Origin: Molanna angustata
Lineage: Eukaryota; Arthropoda; Insecta; Trichoptera; Molannidae
Direction: 5' to 3'
DNA: 64,000 nt
Assembly (NCBI GenBank): GCA_963576475.1
Contig: OY754980.1
Coordinates: forward strand, 22,923,434 to 22,987,433
In this document: in pieces, positions 1 to 14,900 of the stretch
How positions within the stretch are numbered: the first letter of the stretch is position 1
Layout of the letters: every line of letters starts with the position of its first letter
Notes under the pieces: generated by a model
Told to the model about the DNA's origin: nothing
Seen by the model: the letters and a program-made list of their open reading frames with translations, nothing else
Databases searched by the model: none
Translations under genes and position numbers: made by a program

Positions 1-2802
1 TAAATAAATAAACAAATAAAATTTTGAATTTGCAGAAAAATTATTAGAAAATAAATATTGAAAATAAATTCATGTCCAATGCCCAACTCTACGGTCGATG
101 AAATATGGCGGCCATTGGCCAATATCGCAGCGGATATATGTGATGTGATTGACATGCTCAATTATCTTAAATCATTAATAAAATATTTGGTGACAATATA
201 AAAACATTACAAATATGTGACAAAATGATTGAAAAAGCATTAACAGTGAATACAAATTATGTTTTTTCTCAAATTGTGCCCGAAACATATTACAATATAA
301 TGGCGGATTACGGTCTTATCCACAATTTACAAAACCAATGAAATAAAAAAAAGTAAAATTTTAAGAAACTATTACAAATAATTATATCGTTCTTAATATT
401 AAATCATTAAGAACGAATCATTCAAAAAAATAACTATACAATTATAATTTAGCCATGGCCAGTTGGACACGCAATATTACGTTAAATATTGTTAAATATA
501 GTAGGTTAGTTTCAATACTTACGAGTGAAAAGATATACCGTGTCCTTTATTCCTACATTTCACCACACAAGACCTTTTCGAGATTTTCTTTGCAATAATT
601 AGTTAGAAAAACGAGAAAAAACGATTTTTGGAAGCAATAATATTTTTAGGTTAAAAAACGAGATGTTTACGAAATATTTTGCGTTGCAAACAATAAGAAT
701 GTAGTTCGCGCTAGTTTGCTCGGATAACATATTTTGTTGTCAATACTGTAACTTGTGACTAAACTCCAAAATGAGGGAATTTGATTGCATTTTTAATGTA
801 CTGAAGGCGCCTCCATCCTTTATTCCTCCAAGTTTTGTGTAAATATTGTATAAAAAATAACATTGAATTTGTATTATGTTAAAAAAAGTCTTATTGACAA
901 AATGTATACTTTTATATTATTTATCTGTTATATTTTACAACCTACTAATTCTACTAATATATTATAAACTTGTTTTTTATAATTAAAAAAAAAATTAATG
1001 AATGATTGTAATTTGTTCAGTAAAAATTTTGACTATGACTAACAGATATTTTTACATATTTTATGAAAAAAGTCTTCCAGTGGATGTATATATTTATTTT
1101 TAATTTATTGGCAAAATGTATCAAAAATGATAATTTTCAATTTAGACATGTATTCTATAATAATAGTTTAGTTTTTCAATATATTTTTTTGTACTAGCTA
1201 AATTATTAGCTGTGTTTTGGCAAATATTCCCATCTTTATTTTTGAATACATCAGCAGTGATAAATTCGTTATTTTATCTGGATAATGAGACCGAAGTATT
1301 TGGATAAAAATCAATGTTACTGTTTTACCATTGATATCTTGCAGGATGGAAAAATTTTACACCTGATCGTCCTCAGGAGCATCATATTGCATTTTTTTTC
1401 TTCATGTCCACGTTAAATTATCTCCATAATAATATATATTATGTACAATGCACATGTTTATTTTTCATTCATATGGCTATTAAATGAAACATAGAATATT
1501 CTATGTTTTTCCTGTTATTAGTTTTTTTAATGATATATTTGATTGAAGAATATTATTTGAGGGATATTTCGTTGAAGCAGCAATCCTCTTCTTTCTTTGA
1601 ATAAACCTACTTATTGAAATGTGCTGTGCCAAAGAAAATGATGTATACAGTTTCTAAGCAAATATTAAAAATATGTATCTTTATTATTTTATGCAGTATT
1701 TGCTTTCTTATTTTAATAATATTATTGATAATTAAATACTAAACAAAAATAATGAAACAGCAGATATGATTTATCTTATCTTATCATTTGTTTGTTTGTT
1801 TATGTTGAATCAAAAGTTTTGTATGTATTTTTGTTTTATGTAATACTTCATTTGTAATCTTATGTATGTTATATTGAATTTATGAAGTCTCTCTTTTTAA
1901 TACATAAGTACTAACATGTAATTCAAATTTACAACGAATCTCGACTATGTTAAGTGATTTTTCTTTTTATATATGCTTATACTAAAAGTTTTTGATATAC
2001 TGTGAATATTTTTTTGTGATGAAATAAACCACTTATTACATTTATATGTTTTCGTTCTTTGAAATTTTTTTTTTAAAAAGCTTTGTGGTGATTAGTACCT
2101 AAAAAAAAAATCTCAAAACACACCTTTCGCAAATCTTACCAAAGCCATAATGATCATCTTAATCAATTTTCAGCGCCCTTGAGGAGAGATATTCACGAAA
2201 ACGGCGCTATATAAATCATCCAAATTATTATATTATAAATATCGATGTGTTTTGTGAACTTTTGTTATAAACATTCCACACCATACACTGTTCACGCATC
2301 GCGACTTTGTCACTGAGAAGGGAGTGTTGTAGTAACTAATCTCTAAACATCGATAAATATACAAATAGGTATGTATCGCTTCAACGCATCTTTAAGCAAT
2401 ATTGAAGATTTCCCCATAAATCTCGATAACAAGTCCGTACACATCTAGAAATTTCCGGAAGCTCCCTGCCAGCTCCATGTACTCGCATTATGAAACATTC
2501 AACTAATCACAAGACAATCACATCACCATCTTTCACCCCACCTATCTCCATAGCTCTTAAATTTTTTGACAAACTTTGTATCTCAATAGGGACGAAGTTG
2601 GAATATATATTTTACAGGAGAACTGAGAAATCAGGCACCTACAGTGCTTACGACCTGTCATCGTCTGATTAACATTCAACAATTATAACTTTAATTGACT
2701 CCCCTTATCAACCCAAATTTTGAAAATTCAATAAATTATGTTGAATGGTAAATTTCAAACACTAAAATAAACTGAACACTATCGCCATCTGTGGAATGAC
2801 CA
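1..2802. other. A+T-rich DNA, nothing recognised
   Basis: No exon with a recognisable protein motif, no SINE head and no inverted repeat that I could confirm. Only short chance frames occur (a 60-codon one at 2490-2672). Confidence 0.5.
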
Positions 2803-4955
2803 TAGATTATATTATATGATACAGATACTAGTCAGCACAATGAAAGTATGACAAATAAAACTAAGAACAAAGTTCTGAGTTTCACTCGTCCGGCCGTCAA
2901 TACAGTCATAGAACACATAAAATCTCTTTTCTATGCAGTATACGTACATCTACCGCCTTACACACACATGTAAATAAAAATTGTCATACATTTGAATTCG
3001 AAATTTATATTGCATGCGGCTTCTGTACCTTATAATTCTATGGGAATGACGTTATTTTTATTCTTATGTCATTTATTGAGAGATTAGTCTATAATTATAG
3101 ATTTAATGTTATGTGTTATCTTGTAAAAGTATTGTTAATTGTTCATGGTGTTAGTTTATATCCTTGTAGTACCGATTTTTTTTAATATTCTTATTCAATT
3201 TTTATTATTTTGTGCTCTGTAAGAGACCTATGGGAGATAATATACAATAAAAAAAATATATACATGATAGATAGATTTGCCAATTAGACTATGAGATTTA
3301 CTTTCAGTAATTAAATTATGAATACATTATATTTTTTCTAGTACATGGGTTGGCAACTAATTGCCAGCAAACTGGTTTGTTAAGTGAGAAGAGCCAAATA
3401 TCAAGTAATAGAAAAAAAAATAGGATGTCAAAGAGCAGGATGCAATCTAACTGTCAATTGTTCAAGAGAATTTGTTTCTCTTAACATATTGACATGTTAA
3501 AACTGTAGTCCCATGTGTGAAGGAATTTTGTATGGCGTAGTGGACTTTTTGTATGGTTTTTTCCAACTTTGAAGTAAAAAAATACCAACTTAGAGGCTTC
3601 GCAACATATATGCTGTTTATATATAAATATGGATAGTAAACACAGAATTCCATGTAGAAAAATTTAAGTGTGCGCTTGGTTGGTTTGATCACATGAAGCG
3701 CAAATCGTCCTCCTGTAGGTCTAAAAATTTGAAGTAGTTCGATGATTTTTATGTAGATTATTGGAGGAAAAAAAACCTTTTTTTTATTTAATTTGAACAA
3801 TGCCCATGCATTTCTTTTGATAGCATTACAATATCTTTGCTATATATTTTTTAATTAATACTTCTCTGAAGAACTGCAAATGTCTATGACAAGAGACAAC
3901 CCTTGAACTAGTACAATAAAATGAATAATACATAGAATATTCTATAGAAAAACAAATATACTATTTTGTACTACAACCAAAGAAAAATTAAATTCATAAG
4001 AACAATAAAATAATCAAGAGATTATATGGGTAGTGACGAGGACTAGTTATTAAAGTAGATAGGTTTGAATTCTGCAATTCACTAAAAGCATGAAATATTT
4101 TTAAAAAAATTCTTGCTGTCAGAAAGGTATAAAAATTACTTTACCTGCCTCTAGTAAAGGATTGTTAACTGTAAAATATTTGATTGAATCAAACTTTTCC
4201 AAGAGTTAACATATTTTATACTGGATGTAAAAAATGTTCGCACATCCAAATGAGGTAACTACATAGTTGTGACCTCGGCGAAAATCACAATAGGACTTTG
4301 TGCTAGTGTTGAAGTTTGGCTACTCTTACATAAATTATCTGCACTGACATCTGGACTATATCCCTTTTATTGAGGACAACACCAATTCTGATTCCCCATG
4401 GTCTTAGGCTGGCAGTTTGTTTGCATCTTCCTCTACAGATAATGATGGAGGTAATACATTACGCTTTCAGGGTGAGAAGTGCCAAGTTTCCATATATCTA
4501 AAAGAGCCATTTAGAAGATTTAAGAAAAAATAATTCGCATTTTCTCGACTAGTGCTTTTTGATGTGTGCAGGCAAAGTTCCAGGCTCCTGATCATGGAAT
4601 GTTGATTGGGCATATTCATTTGTTATACAAACAAACGTACAGATGACCCGAATAATGGTATATTATAAATAAAATTGGCTTATGTATAACTTTCTGCCAT
4701 AGAATTATAAGGTACAGAAGCCGCGTGTTATACAAATTTCGAATTCAAATGTATGACAGTTTTTTTTTACATGTGTGTGTGAGGCGGTAGATCGGTAGGT
4801 CTACGTATACTGCATAGAAAAGAGATTTTACATGTACTACTATGTGTTCTATGACTGTATTGACGGCCGGGAGAGTGAAACTCCGGTGTTTCACCGTAGT
4901 TTTTGTTGTCATACTTTCATTGCGCTGACTAGGTATCTGTATCATATATAATCTA
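2803..4955. mobile_element. 2.15-kb foldback element with ~260-bp inverted ends
   Basis: Left arm 2803-3060 and right arm about 4680-4955 are inverted copies. Shared stretches include GATACAGATACTAGTCAGC, GACGGCCG near the tract for tracking the two arms, the ATACGTA/TACCGCC tract and the GGCTTCTGTACCTTATAATT tract. The centre is A+T-rich and contains a piece of family R at about 3457-3700. No transposase frame is visible, so it is non-autonomous. Confidence 0.7.
3457..3700 (+). repeat. Family R dispersed repeat, partial
   Basis: Matches the stretch TCCAACTTTGAAGTAAAAAA ... ACCAACTTAGAGGCTTCGCA that recurs at 33.09, 33.80, 38.15 and 47.46 kb. Confidence 0.65.
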
Positions 4956-5071
4956 AGCTTACTGCATATTATTGATTACTTTTATATATGTACAATAATA
5001 AACACCTACGCCACTGTATACTCATATTATGTAGGTAGGTATTTATTTGTCTTGTATTTATAGACCACATA

Positions 5072-5410
5072 GACCAGCCTTGGGCAAACTGCGGCTTGTG
5101 AGCAATATATATCAAAAATCAGAAAACAAATTTAATCCAAAATCTTTCTAACTGTACAATTTAATTTGCACACATTACAATAGAAAAAAAGAAGACTGAA
5201 AATTTCTCGCTGCGCGGATTTTGTTTAATTTAATTTATCGAAATAAACAAAAGAAAACTGGAATTTTCTCGCTACGTGGATTTTGATTTCGTCTATCGAT
5301 TTAAATGTAAGAAAACTGAAATTTTCTCACTACGCGGACTTCGTTTGATTCAGTTTGTAGATAGATAAAATCAAATGAAATTTGAAAAGTTTGCGCTGTG
5401 CGGCATTTTT
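5072..5410 (+). repeat. Family S repeat with degenerate ~65-bp internal units
   Basis: Begins CAGCCTTGGGCAAACTGCGG, resembling a hAT terminus. It is followed by four decayed units built on GAAAACTGAAATTTTCTCGC-TACGCGGA. An inverted copy lies at about 53880-54200. No matching second end or target duplication was found, so the hAT link is only suggestive. Confidence 0.55.
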
Positions 5411-5640
5411 TGTTTGATGAATATTCTTAGAAAATGAATTATACATAAAATATATTTATTTTTCCCAAGATTTCTCCATATTTGTAAAATTTCACTTAGC
5501 GTCTCGCCGTTCGCTTTGAATTTCTGAATCTGGCCCTTTCTCCCAAAAGTTTTCAAGCCCTGAACAGACCATGAAAATGTCAACACGAACCTACATAAAC
5601 CATAGACAAATTAATGATTTTAAATAATGACATCACAAAT

Positions 5641-5839
5641 AATTACAAGTGACATCTAGCGAGGGGTAGTCGAGTTTGTGTTTGACAGTTCAAGGAAAAT
5701 GACATTTTCACGGAGACTTTGTGATGGGATTGAATTTAAACGGATTATAATGTAGCAGGGTATTAATTATTTAATTTGGTATCGTATTTTATTCACTCTT
5801 GTCCCATATTGGGGCTAGAGTTTATTAGATTGTGACATC
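5641..5839 (+). promoter_or_regulatory. Probable 5' UTR / promoter region of the M13 gene
   Basis: About 200 bp upstream of the start codon, slightly less A+T-rich than its surroundings. No clear TATA box or initiator can be fixed by eye, so the transcription start is unknown. Confidence 0.3.
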
Positions 5840-5932
5840 ATGGAGGATATAATAAGACCTTCTCACCCCCACCCACCAGATATTGTTAATGACGTACACG
5901 ATGTACATGTTACTGAACGTGATGGGAGACAG
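5840..5932 (+). CDS. M13 peptidase exon 1 (start codon, cytoplasmic tail)
   Basis: Residues 1-31, phase 0 at the end. The ATG follows a 5' flank with in-frame stops and opens a His/Pro/Asp-rich tail. The only donor that keeps the frame is CAG followed by GCAAGT, a GC donor with otherwise ideal consensus; reading through meets a stop soon after. The methionine that opens exon 2 could be an alternative start if another first exon exists. Confidence 0.75.
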
Positions 5933-8900
5933 GCAAGTAGAAGTGGAAAACTACTCTTATTTTTTTTAAATAAATGTTCATTTATTTATATTAGGTACTA
6001 AAAGCGCGTCATTCAAAGCGATATTTTTTAAAATTGTAAACAAGAGACAAGTTTGGTCATAAAATTAATTGATCAAGCTTTTTATAATTTATAGAATTTT
6101 TATCTAAATTGGAGGTCAGTTCATAATTTTAAGGTAGTGAATTTGTTAAAGTATAAAACCTCTAGAGCTAAAATTTTTTTGTATCAAGACAAGCATTCAA
6201 TTTACAAGATAAATAGCCTATATGAATAGCTTGAAAAAACTATATTTTTTCCTCACTTCATTTATTTATTTTAATTAAGTTTGATTTGTTTTATCTGTAT
6301 TTCTACTCTGTTTAGTTTTCTTCATCCTTGTGTTGAAATGCATTTAATTCACAAGTAAATTTAACTATTTTTTTGTCTAATTTGACCACCGTGGCATAAG
6401 TGGCTTCTATATCAGCTTTCCATGTTCGATTTGTGGCAAAGGAGAAATTTATTTGAAAATTATATCTCATACAAATCTTTCTTCTCGGGATTGGTAAGTT
6501 GGATGAAATTGCAATTTGGCTACCTTTGAAAGCTAGTAAAAATTAAATTAACTATATATTTAATTAATTTAGTTGCATAAATTCATCACCTCGTACATTG
6601 TTTTATACATGCTTGTCTGTTATTTAAAATAAGTTTCCTTGATCCAATGTTTTCTTGATCTGATTTAAAATATATCCTGGAAGTATTTGACTTTTTACAC
6701 TCAAATTTAAATGTTACTATGAAAAATGAAATAATATTATGTTTTTTTTTTATGTATGCTACAGATGTCTGGTGGTAGCTGGGTATGTTGTATGCCATGT
6801 TATTGGCTGAGGACAAACAGCAGTTTACACAAGGCCTCCTTAACTGTTGTCACACTTCTAGTTACTTCTTTATTGGTCGCTTCACCAGTTCTATTTTTAA
6901 TATCCAGCGTACCAGCTAGTGAACAGCCACACAAGGATTGTAATAATTATGTGAGTCATCAATCTCAAACATTAGTCAAAACTACCAAAATCAATGGACA
7001 TTTGTAAAAAAAGGAGAGACTCTGGCATGATTGTTTATGTGATATTTAATGAATTTGTACGAGTGTTGAGCTCACTGTTCTTGTTATTATATTGCTGTGT
7101 TTCTATTTGTGAAAAATTATAAAAAGTTGCAAGACCTAAGCCAGTTGCAGACCAAAAGCTAAGCTAAGTTAGTTTAGTTTAGCTCGCATAACTGAGGTCA
7201 TTTTTCATACTAGCTAACATAGTTTGCAGTCTGCACAATTGTATGAAAAACGACTTCAGCTAAGCGAGCTAAGCTAAACTAACATAACTTAGTTTTTGGT
7301 CTGCAACCGGCTTTACTTAAGTGAAAGAAGACTGAGTTATAAAAAATTTGTTAAATTCATTGACAGACAGAACCCAATGCCATTTTTTTATATCTTGACA
7401 AGCGTCCATCGCCTCAGCAACATTTACGCATCTAGATATTCATACAATGTTTGTTTGATATTCATGCTTTTTACATTTCCCTCTTTCTGAGCGTTCACAT
7501 GTCATGCCATCATTTTCTTGGGGGACTCCTACTTGTTCCATTCCTGACAGCTTTGTTTATTTTCTTCTTGGGGGGCTCCTTCTTGTTCCATTCTTGACAG
7601 CTTTGTTTATTTTCTTCACATGTCATGCCATCCTTTTCTTGGGGGACTCCTTCTTCTTGTTCCATTCCTGGCAGCTTCGTTTATTTTCTTTATATGTCAT
7701 GCCATCCTTTTCTTGGGGGACTCCTTCTTGTTCCATTCCTGTCATCTTTGTTTATTTTCTTCACATGTCATGCCATCCTTTTTTTGGGGGACTCCTTCTT
7801 CTTGTTCCATTCCTGACAGCTTTCTTTATTTTCTTCACATGTCATGCCATCCTTTTCTTGGAGGACTCCTTCTTCTTGTTCCATTCCTGACAGCTTTCTT
7901 TATTTTCTTCACATGTCATGCCATCCTTTTCTTGGGGGACTCCTTTTTCTTGTTCCATTCCTGACAGCTTTCTTTATTTTCTTCACATGTCATGCCATCC
8001 TTTTCTTGGGGGACTCCTTCTTGTTCCATTCCTGTCAGCCCTGGATATTTATTTATAATTATTAAAAATCCACAATAACATACAAAACGAGTGGGTTGTG
8101 GCCAACGCTAAACTCCTCACTAACAAGTCATTCTATAAATTATTCAAATTTTGTATGGAAAATATTCAGCATTTTCATGAAATGAGTTTGATAAATTGTT
8201 TTTTATTTAAATATTTTATTATGAAAACTTGATAACTCTTCAATGCCATTTTATAAAAGTGATGTGTCTTTTTATCAATTTGAAAATCAAAATATCAAAT
8301 TTTAAATTTCCTGAGCTTGAGGTCACTTTGAAATATTTGACAGTTAAAAAAATTGAGAAGCACTATTCAGAAATCCTTCAAAATCTAATGGGATCTAAGC
8401 GAGTATTAGATATACCTACATATTTGCAAAATTTGAAAAGAATCGAATTAGTACTTTAGTCTATAATCGATAAAGTAAAAATTAACACGCCATACATAGC
8501 ACACTGCACATAGCACACAGCACATAGTACACACACAGATACATTGTGATGAAACTTTCAGAATACAATCTCAGCATGATACTAGTTGATAATCTGCAAA
8601 AAAAAAATAGCCTTTAAAATTGCGAAATCATAACTCCCCACTATATCCTCTTGGGTTAGTGAAGAGTAAAAATTTACAACAATACAATAGTGAAACATAT
8701 TACAACTTAAATTATGAAATATAGACAATTTAGAATATGTTGGCACTGACAAAATGAATACAATCTATCTGTACCAACATCCAGTATCAACATATGGCTT
8801 TTAAATATTAGTATCTTAATTGAATTATTGTTGATTCCTTTAAACTCTCAAATTACGTAATCTAATAACGAAAGACTTTTATAAGTACATGAATATTAAT

Positions 8901-11900
8901 AATATGAATATTTTTTTTCTTTTTTTTATGATAGTAAACATTTAAATATATAACTTAATAAGATTTTGTTTTTTAATTCCGTAGGAAGATGACGATTGTT
9001 TAACTGAAAAAACATTGGAAGTTCCAGTTTCAGTTTGTGAAACAGCTGCGTGTAAAGATATTGCTCGCAGATTGCGTTATTCTCTCTCATGGAACCATGA
9101 TCCTTGCAAGTAAGATAATTTTGTAAAAATATTTTATCATAGATCTTTGGATACGGTATTTACTTTCTGAAAATTAAAATTTAAGTACTGAAGTTATTTT
9201 TACTTATTCCAGAAACTTTTACGATTTTGCCTGCGGTAGCTGGTCAAGTTCTCAGAAAGCTGATTCGAGCCGTCCAAATACATTCTTAGGTGTGGATTTA
9301 AGTTTTTCAACGATCCAAGCCAAGATCAGTCTTTTGATAAAACGTAAGTTGTTTAAAAAAATTTCCATGTTCTCTCTGCATCTATCTTTTGTTTCTCTTT
9401 GTCAAATTTTTAAACTTATTTCAATCTTCAGATCTTATAAACTTGAATGGAAGTAGTGGCAGATTTAAGAAGATCGGTGACTTCTATTCGAGTTGTGTGG
9501 CTGCTTTAGAAAAGCCCGTTGATATGACACGAAGTATGTATTATTGATTGCTTGATTCATCAACAGTATGTAATTATAATCGTTTTTTTCTATGTAGATG
9601 CATGATTTATAATCATTTTATACACATCATCGATAAACTATTGTTTTTTTTACTTTGTGGTATCATTTTACAATTGATTAAATGAAATAAAACACTACTT
9701 TGTGTACACCACTACATACATAACTTTTATTCAATTGAATAAAAATTCCTCTACGTGTTACGAGAACAAAGTTTCCTTCCTCGGGAGGATACAAAGTATA
9801 CTTTATATCCTCCTGAGGAAGGGAACTTTGTTCTCGTAACATGTAGAGGAGTTTTTATTCAATTGAATGAAAGTTATGTATGTAGTGGAGTACACAATGT
9901 TGTGTTTTATTTAATTTAATTAATCATTTTATATTTTTGATTCATGAAGTTAAAACATTTCCTTTCATATTTTGTACTATGTATGCATATTTTTGTAATA
10001 AAACATATTTGTGTTATATATTATTCATCTGGAATGGATAAGCATTTAGCAATAAACCCGCCAGTATACAAATCATATTATGTACAGAAAGTTACAAATA
10101 AAAAAAAATAATAAATATTATATTGAGTATTTTTTGTATCATTATTTATTTTAAATTATTGTATCTACACAATGATATTTTTATCTTAAATATAAAAATA
10201 TAATTATGGGTTTATATTATTTTGCATTATTATTTAATTTTAGGTTCAGATTAAGTTAAGTATAAATAAAGCATTGCATAACTTCATGTTTAAAGTTTTG
10301 TTTTACAATTTACATAGAAATGTAGCTCACAAGAATCCAAGTAGAATCATAATATTCAGTCATGTGTATTGTTTTATTAATCCATTCATATATTAGATAA
10401 AAAGACCTACCTTGGTATGGTATGCACATAAAGAAAAAGAAAAGAAAAAATAATTTGAATGTATTTTTATTATGTTTCCCACACACAGGCTTCACCTTGG
10501 TGGGATCCTTACATATTTAATATTTTGTCACATTAACATATTGATATATAACTCTTTTTGTAAGGATTCAAAAATAAATAAATATATACAAAGTAAATTA
10601 TAATAATGATATCACAGATCTCTTTACATTTCATAAATTATTTATATCAGTAATATTTTTTCCATAGATTGTCCTATAATAATATCAATAATAATTAATC
10701 AAGCACCATTTAGTGATACAAGATCACTCCAAGGGCGCTATATAACTTAAGTAATGATGTGTTCAATATGTTATGTTCAAAAGTGAAGGTAGTGTGCATT
10801 CACTATGATAACTTCTTTTGGGTTTTTGTATTGGTAAGCTTGCATAGTTGACAACCTGGCGAATTTAGTTCTACGGTGTTGCTAACATTTTGAATATTTT
10901 GCTACTCTGTAAATTTATGCAGAATTTGCTTTTATAAATAAATTTCAAACTCATTTTATTGTTTTTGTAGGTATGTCTAAAAACGATTTTTATTGTTCTT
11001 ACTTTGTGACGAATACTACAGAATTAATATATCCAACTTAACGTTGTTACATTTGGCAAAGTTTAGTTTCTTAAATCTGACAACACCAAGAAATCTTTTC
11101 AACACAAATGTTGTTATTAAAGTGAACGTACTATAAGCATCTTAGTTTCACTTCATGTAATATTTACTGACATAAGTCAATTTGTCAACACAAACTCCAT
11201 TAGATCTAGTGTAAACCGTTCATTAAATTCATTGTCATTTTACATACTTGATGCTTTAGTAGGTTGATATAAAATGTATAATTAAAAAAAAATATATATT
11301 TTCAATTTAAAATTGTAATTTATTTGAATTTATATTATGATAACTAGATTATAGACACTCAAAACCAAAAATATTGCAATTGAATTGTTGGAAAGTTTAT
11401 TATATTTTATACTAGGTATGTTATGTTAATATCTAATTCAATACTTATGTGAATGAATGTTTCAGTGTATATGGTGCTAGATCAACTGGGTGGATATTTG
11501 CCTCCTGGATCTTTAGGTCCAAACGATATGACACCACTCATGATCAATATATTAAAAGTCAACGGTGCACCACTTTTTGATATTTCTCTAAGTCCAGATA
11601 TTAAAAATAAGTCTAATCCTTCTATTATCATTGATCTTCCAAAGGATATAAATGATATTCAAACATTTTTTGGAAATATTTTTGAGGTGATTTTTTTATC
11701 TTTTGACTTACATTGTGTCAATTTTATGTATAAATGATGCACTTATGTTAACACAAAATTGGAGAAGCACAATAGAACTCCATTTTTATAATAAATACTA
11801 GCGAAACCCGGCGATCTTCATATTGTCTGTATAATTTAAAATGGTCCCTTCAGTGCCTTCCGTCCCTTCAGTGTCTCCTGTCAGTGCTTTCCGTCCCTTC

Positions 11901-14900
11901 GGTGCCTCCCATCCCTTCGGTGTCTCCCGTCCCTTCGGTGCCTCTCGTTATTTATGCTTAATTTACATTCCCTAAATTAAGCACATAAATTATTGTGCTA
12001 TAGGTGATAGGTGGACAAAATCCTGGCAGGATTCGAACTCGCGACCACTGGATTACAAACCCAGCATGCCAACTGCTCTGGTACCACCCATATATAGTGA
12101 GAGGTTTTGTTTATCAAATTCCCTAGTGATTACCCATATCATGGATATAATTATCATATGGAGTTCTATGACATCTAAAGATATTATAGAACTCCATATA
12201 ATAATTATATCCATGATATGGGTAATCACGAGGGTTTTGATTTCGCCAATTAAACCAGACTTGCCCCCCTGGTTTTTTTGTAGATAAATTACTGTATTTT
12301 TTATTAAATGTGTAATATATTAAATGTGTTTTGATTTACAGGTGCCATATTATGATAATTACAAATATAATAGTATATTATTGAATAAGAAACAATCAAA
12401 GATTAAAAGGGAGGCTAGCAAAGAAAGTGTGCATTATACATATTTAAAAGTAAGTTGCTATGTGTTTATTTTGTTTTATTGTACATTTTGAATGAACCGT
12501 AAAGAACTAAAATCACATGTCCAGAATATTATAGTATAAATTATGTATTAGAAGCAGTAGTTTCAACCTGGATCTGGTTAATATAGAGCCATTTAAAATT
12601 TTTGGGTGTGCTAGCAGACCAAAATCAAAATAGTTAAAAATACTTGTATACTGGATAAGTAATATGTTTATTCTTCTTCTTCTTTTTCTTCTTTGTGCCA
12701 AATCGACGTTGGCAATCATTGCTGAAAAGGTATGGAACAATTCGCCGACGTCTCTGACGCCGGTTCACTCACGAGTGTCTTCCTATTCTGAGGCGTCCCT
12801 CTATTTTGCCCTTCATGATTAGTTGGAGCAGCCTGTACCCTTTGCCTCGCAGAACATGACCCAAATATGATACCTTTCGTTACTTAATGGTGTCAACTAG
12901 CTCGCGCTCGTCATTTGCTCTCCCAAGTACCTCCACATTTGATATTTTATTGATCCAGGAAATTTTCAGCATGGGCGATGTAGCCACATTTCAAAGTACT
13001 CCAGTCAATTAAGCATATTTACCTTAATGGTTGTTAGCTGTGAGGCACCGGCTTAGAATAGTGCTTCCATTCTTTTAAATCATTCTTTTCGAGTGTCCCG
13101 TAAGAGCCGGGTAATCGAAAATACAACAGGCAACAATAACATCGTACATAGTTCAGCAATGAGGTTCACCACCCATTCTGAATGTAGTACCTTTTTTGGT
13201 GAAACGAGACTGGTGTGTGGGTATACATAGATGTGTTGTTCTCCCTTTTATAAGGCAATGCACACCCGCACACCTTTCGCTGGTTACCCCACATTGTGGG
13301 ATATGCCGTGATGATATGAATGAATGAATGGTTCAGGTTTCAAATTCATGTAGAAGTATGGACCATATGTAGCACTTAACCAGGTGCTGCCTTATTTTAT
13401 GGTTTCAGCTATCGTCGCAAAACAGTGTCTTCATTCTGAAAAAAATCGCTGGAGCTGTCTTCATGTGACACCTTAGTTCTTTGTCAGGATCTAAATCATC
13501 AGTGAAAAGACTTCCAAGATATTTAAAAGTTTTGACTCTTTCTATGGCTTGTCCTTCAAGTCAAATTATCATGAGACTGTCGGCTGAATATCATAAACTC
13601 TATCATAAAGTAATTGTTTTTTGCTTGTACATTTTGGTTAATCTTTTAGGGTAAGAATCTCGAAAAGAAATTAATTAACTTGGAAAGCATTGTTTTTGGA
13701 ATGTTGCCAAAGGGTATGTCCGTGAGTCAAAAGACAACCGAGGTCCAACAGATACTTCTTTTTGCTACGGCTGTGGAAAAGGTACAAAATTACATTGTAT
13801 TTAAGACAGTTTATATCTTGTGTTTTTTTACAATTTATTTGAAAAGAGTATAATAATCCTGCTATATTTCTGACTGTCCATAAATATGCTTTTTCAATTA
13901 TGATAGTATTTCATCATGGAATTTCATTTTGTATAATAAACTATTTGATAGATCACAATTTTATTATTACTTTTAAAATTTCTATATTACATTTGAACAA
14001 TCTACAGGAACAATACTCCTAAAAAGATTTATTTAAATTTTTCGATCTATCTGTGATAAAAGCAAATATTAGCAGAAACTCATAATGTTAGTCTTGTTCT
14101 GATACTATTTAATTTTTAGCTAACAGCAAGTTAATTTACATATCGAAGTACAATTTTTTAAATCTAAATTATATTATTTTAATTTTTCAAGCTTATTCCC
14201 GGACAGAAAGAACTGCGGAAGGAAGTTCACAATCCAATCAACAGCGATCCATTCGATGTCGAGAGATTACATGAAACATTTCCATTTGTAAATATTTTCA
14301 TTCAGTTATTTCATATTTTCTAAATTATTTTTAAATTTTTCTTCTTACGAATATTTACTGTATGTATTATTTTTCTGTTTTTGTATATAAACATATTTTT
14401 TTTGTTTTTGTATATATTGGAGATAAAAACTGTTTTTCAGTTTACATTAGTAGATATGTCATATTATGAGCATGAAATATGGTCTCTTTATATATTTTAT
14501 ACTATTTTTAAATTGTTATGGTAAGCGTTTGATATATTTCAAAAAGATAAAATGTATTTTAGTACATTAGCATCAATACACTCCTATTAACTTAGATATT
14601 GGTACATTTATTTATACAAAATTAAAAAACAAATCTTACATTAATAGCCTAGTTAAAAAAATAATATATTTAGACACCTTAGTGATTTTTTTATACTTAT
14701 TTTTTCCCTAATATTGTAGATATTTTGATTTATTTCTATGTGCATAAATAGGTAGTCATCTATACACAATAAGAGATGGTTTATTTTTAGGTAACATGGA
14801 AGAATTTGTTAGGTGATATGATACCCAATTACAATATTACAGATTTGAACATTTATGTTATAAGCATACAGTATCTGAAGTCCGTTTCAGATATAATGAC

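Noticed and set aside
7504..8065. Several overlapping plus-strand frames of 63-128 codons rich in Phe, Ser and His
   Set aside because: They are read-throughs of the 71/74-bp tandem array and share no start, splice or protein logic.
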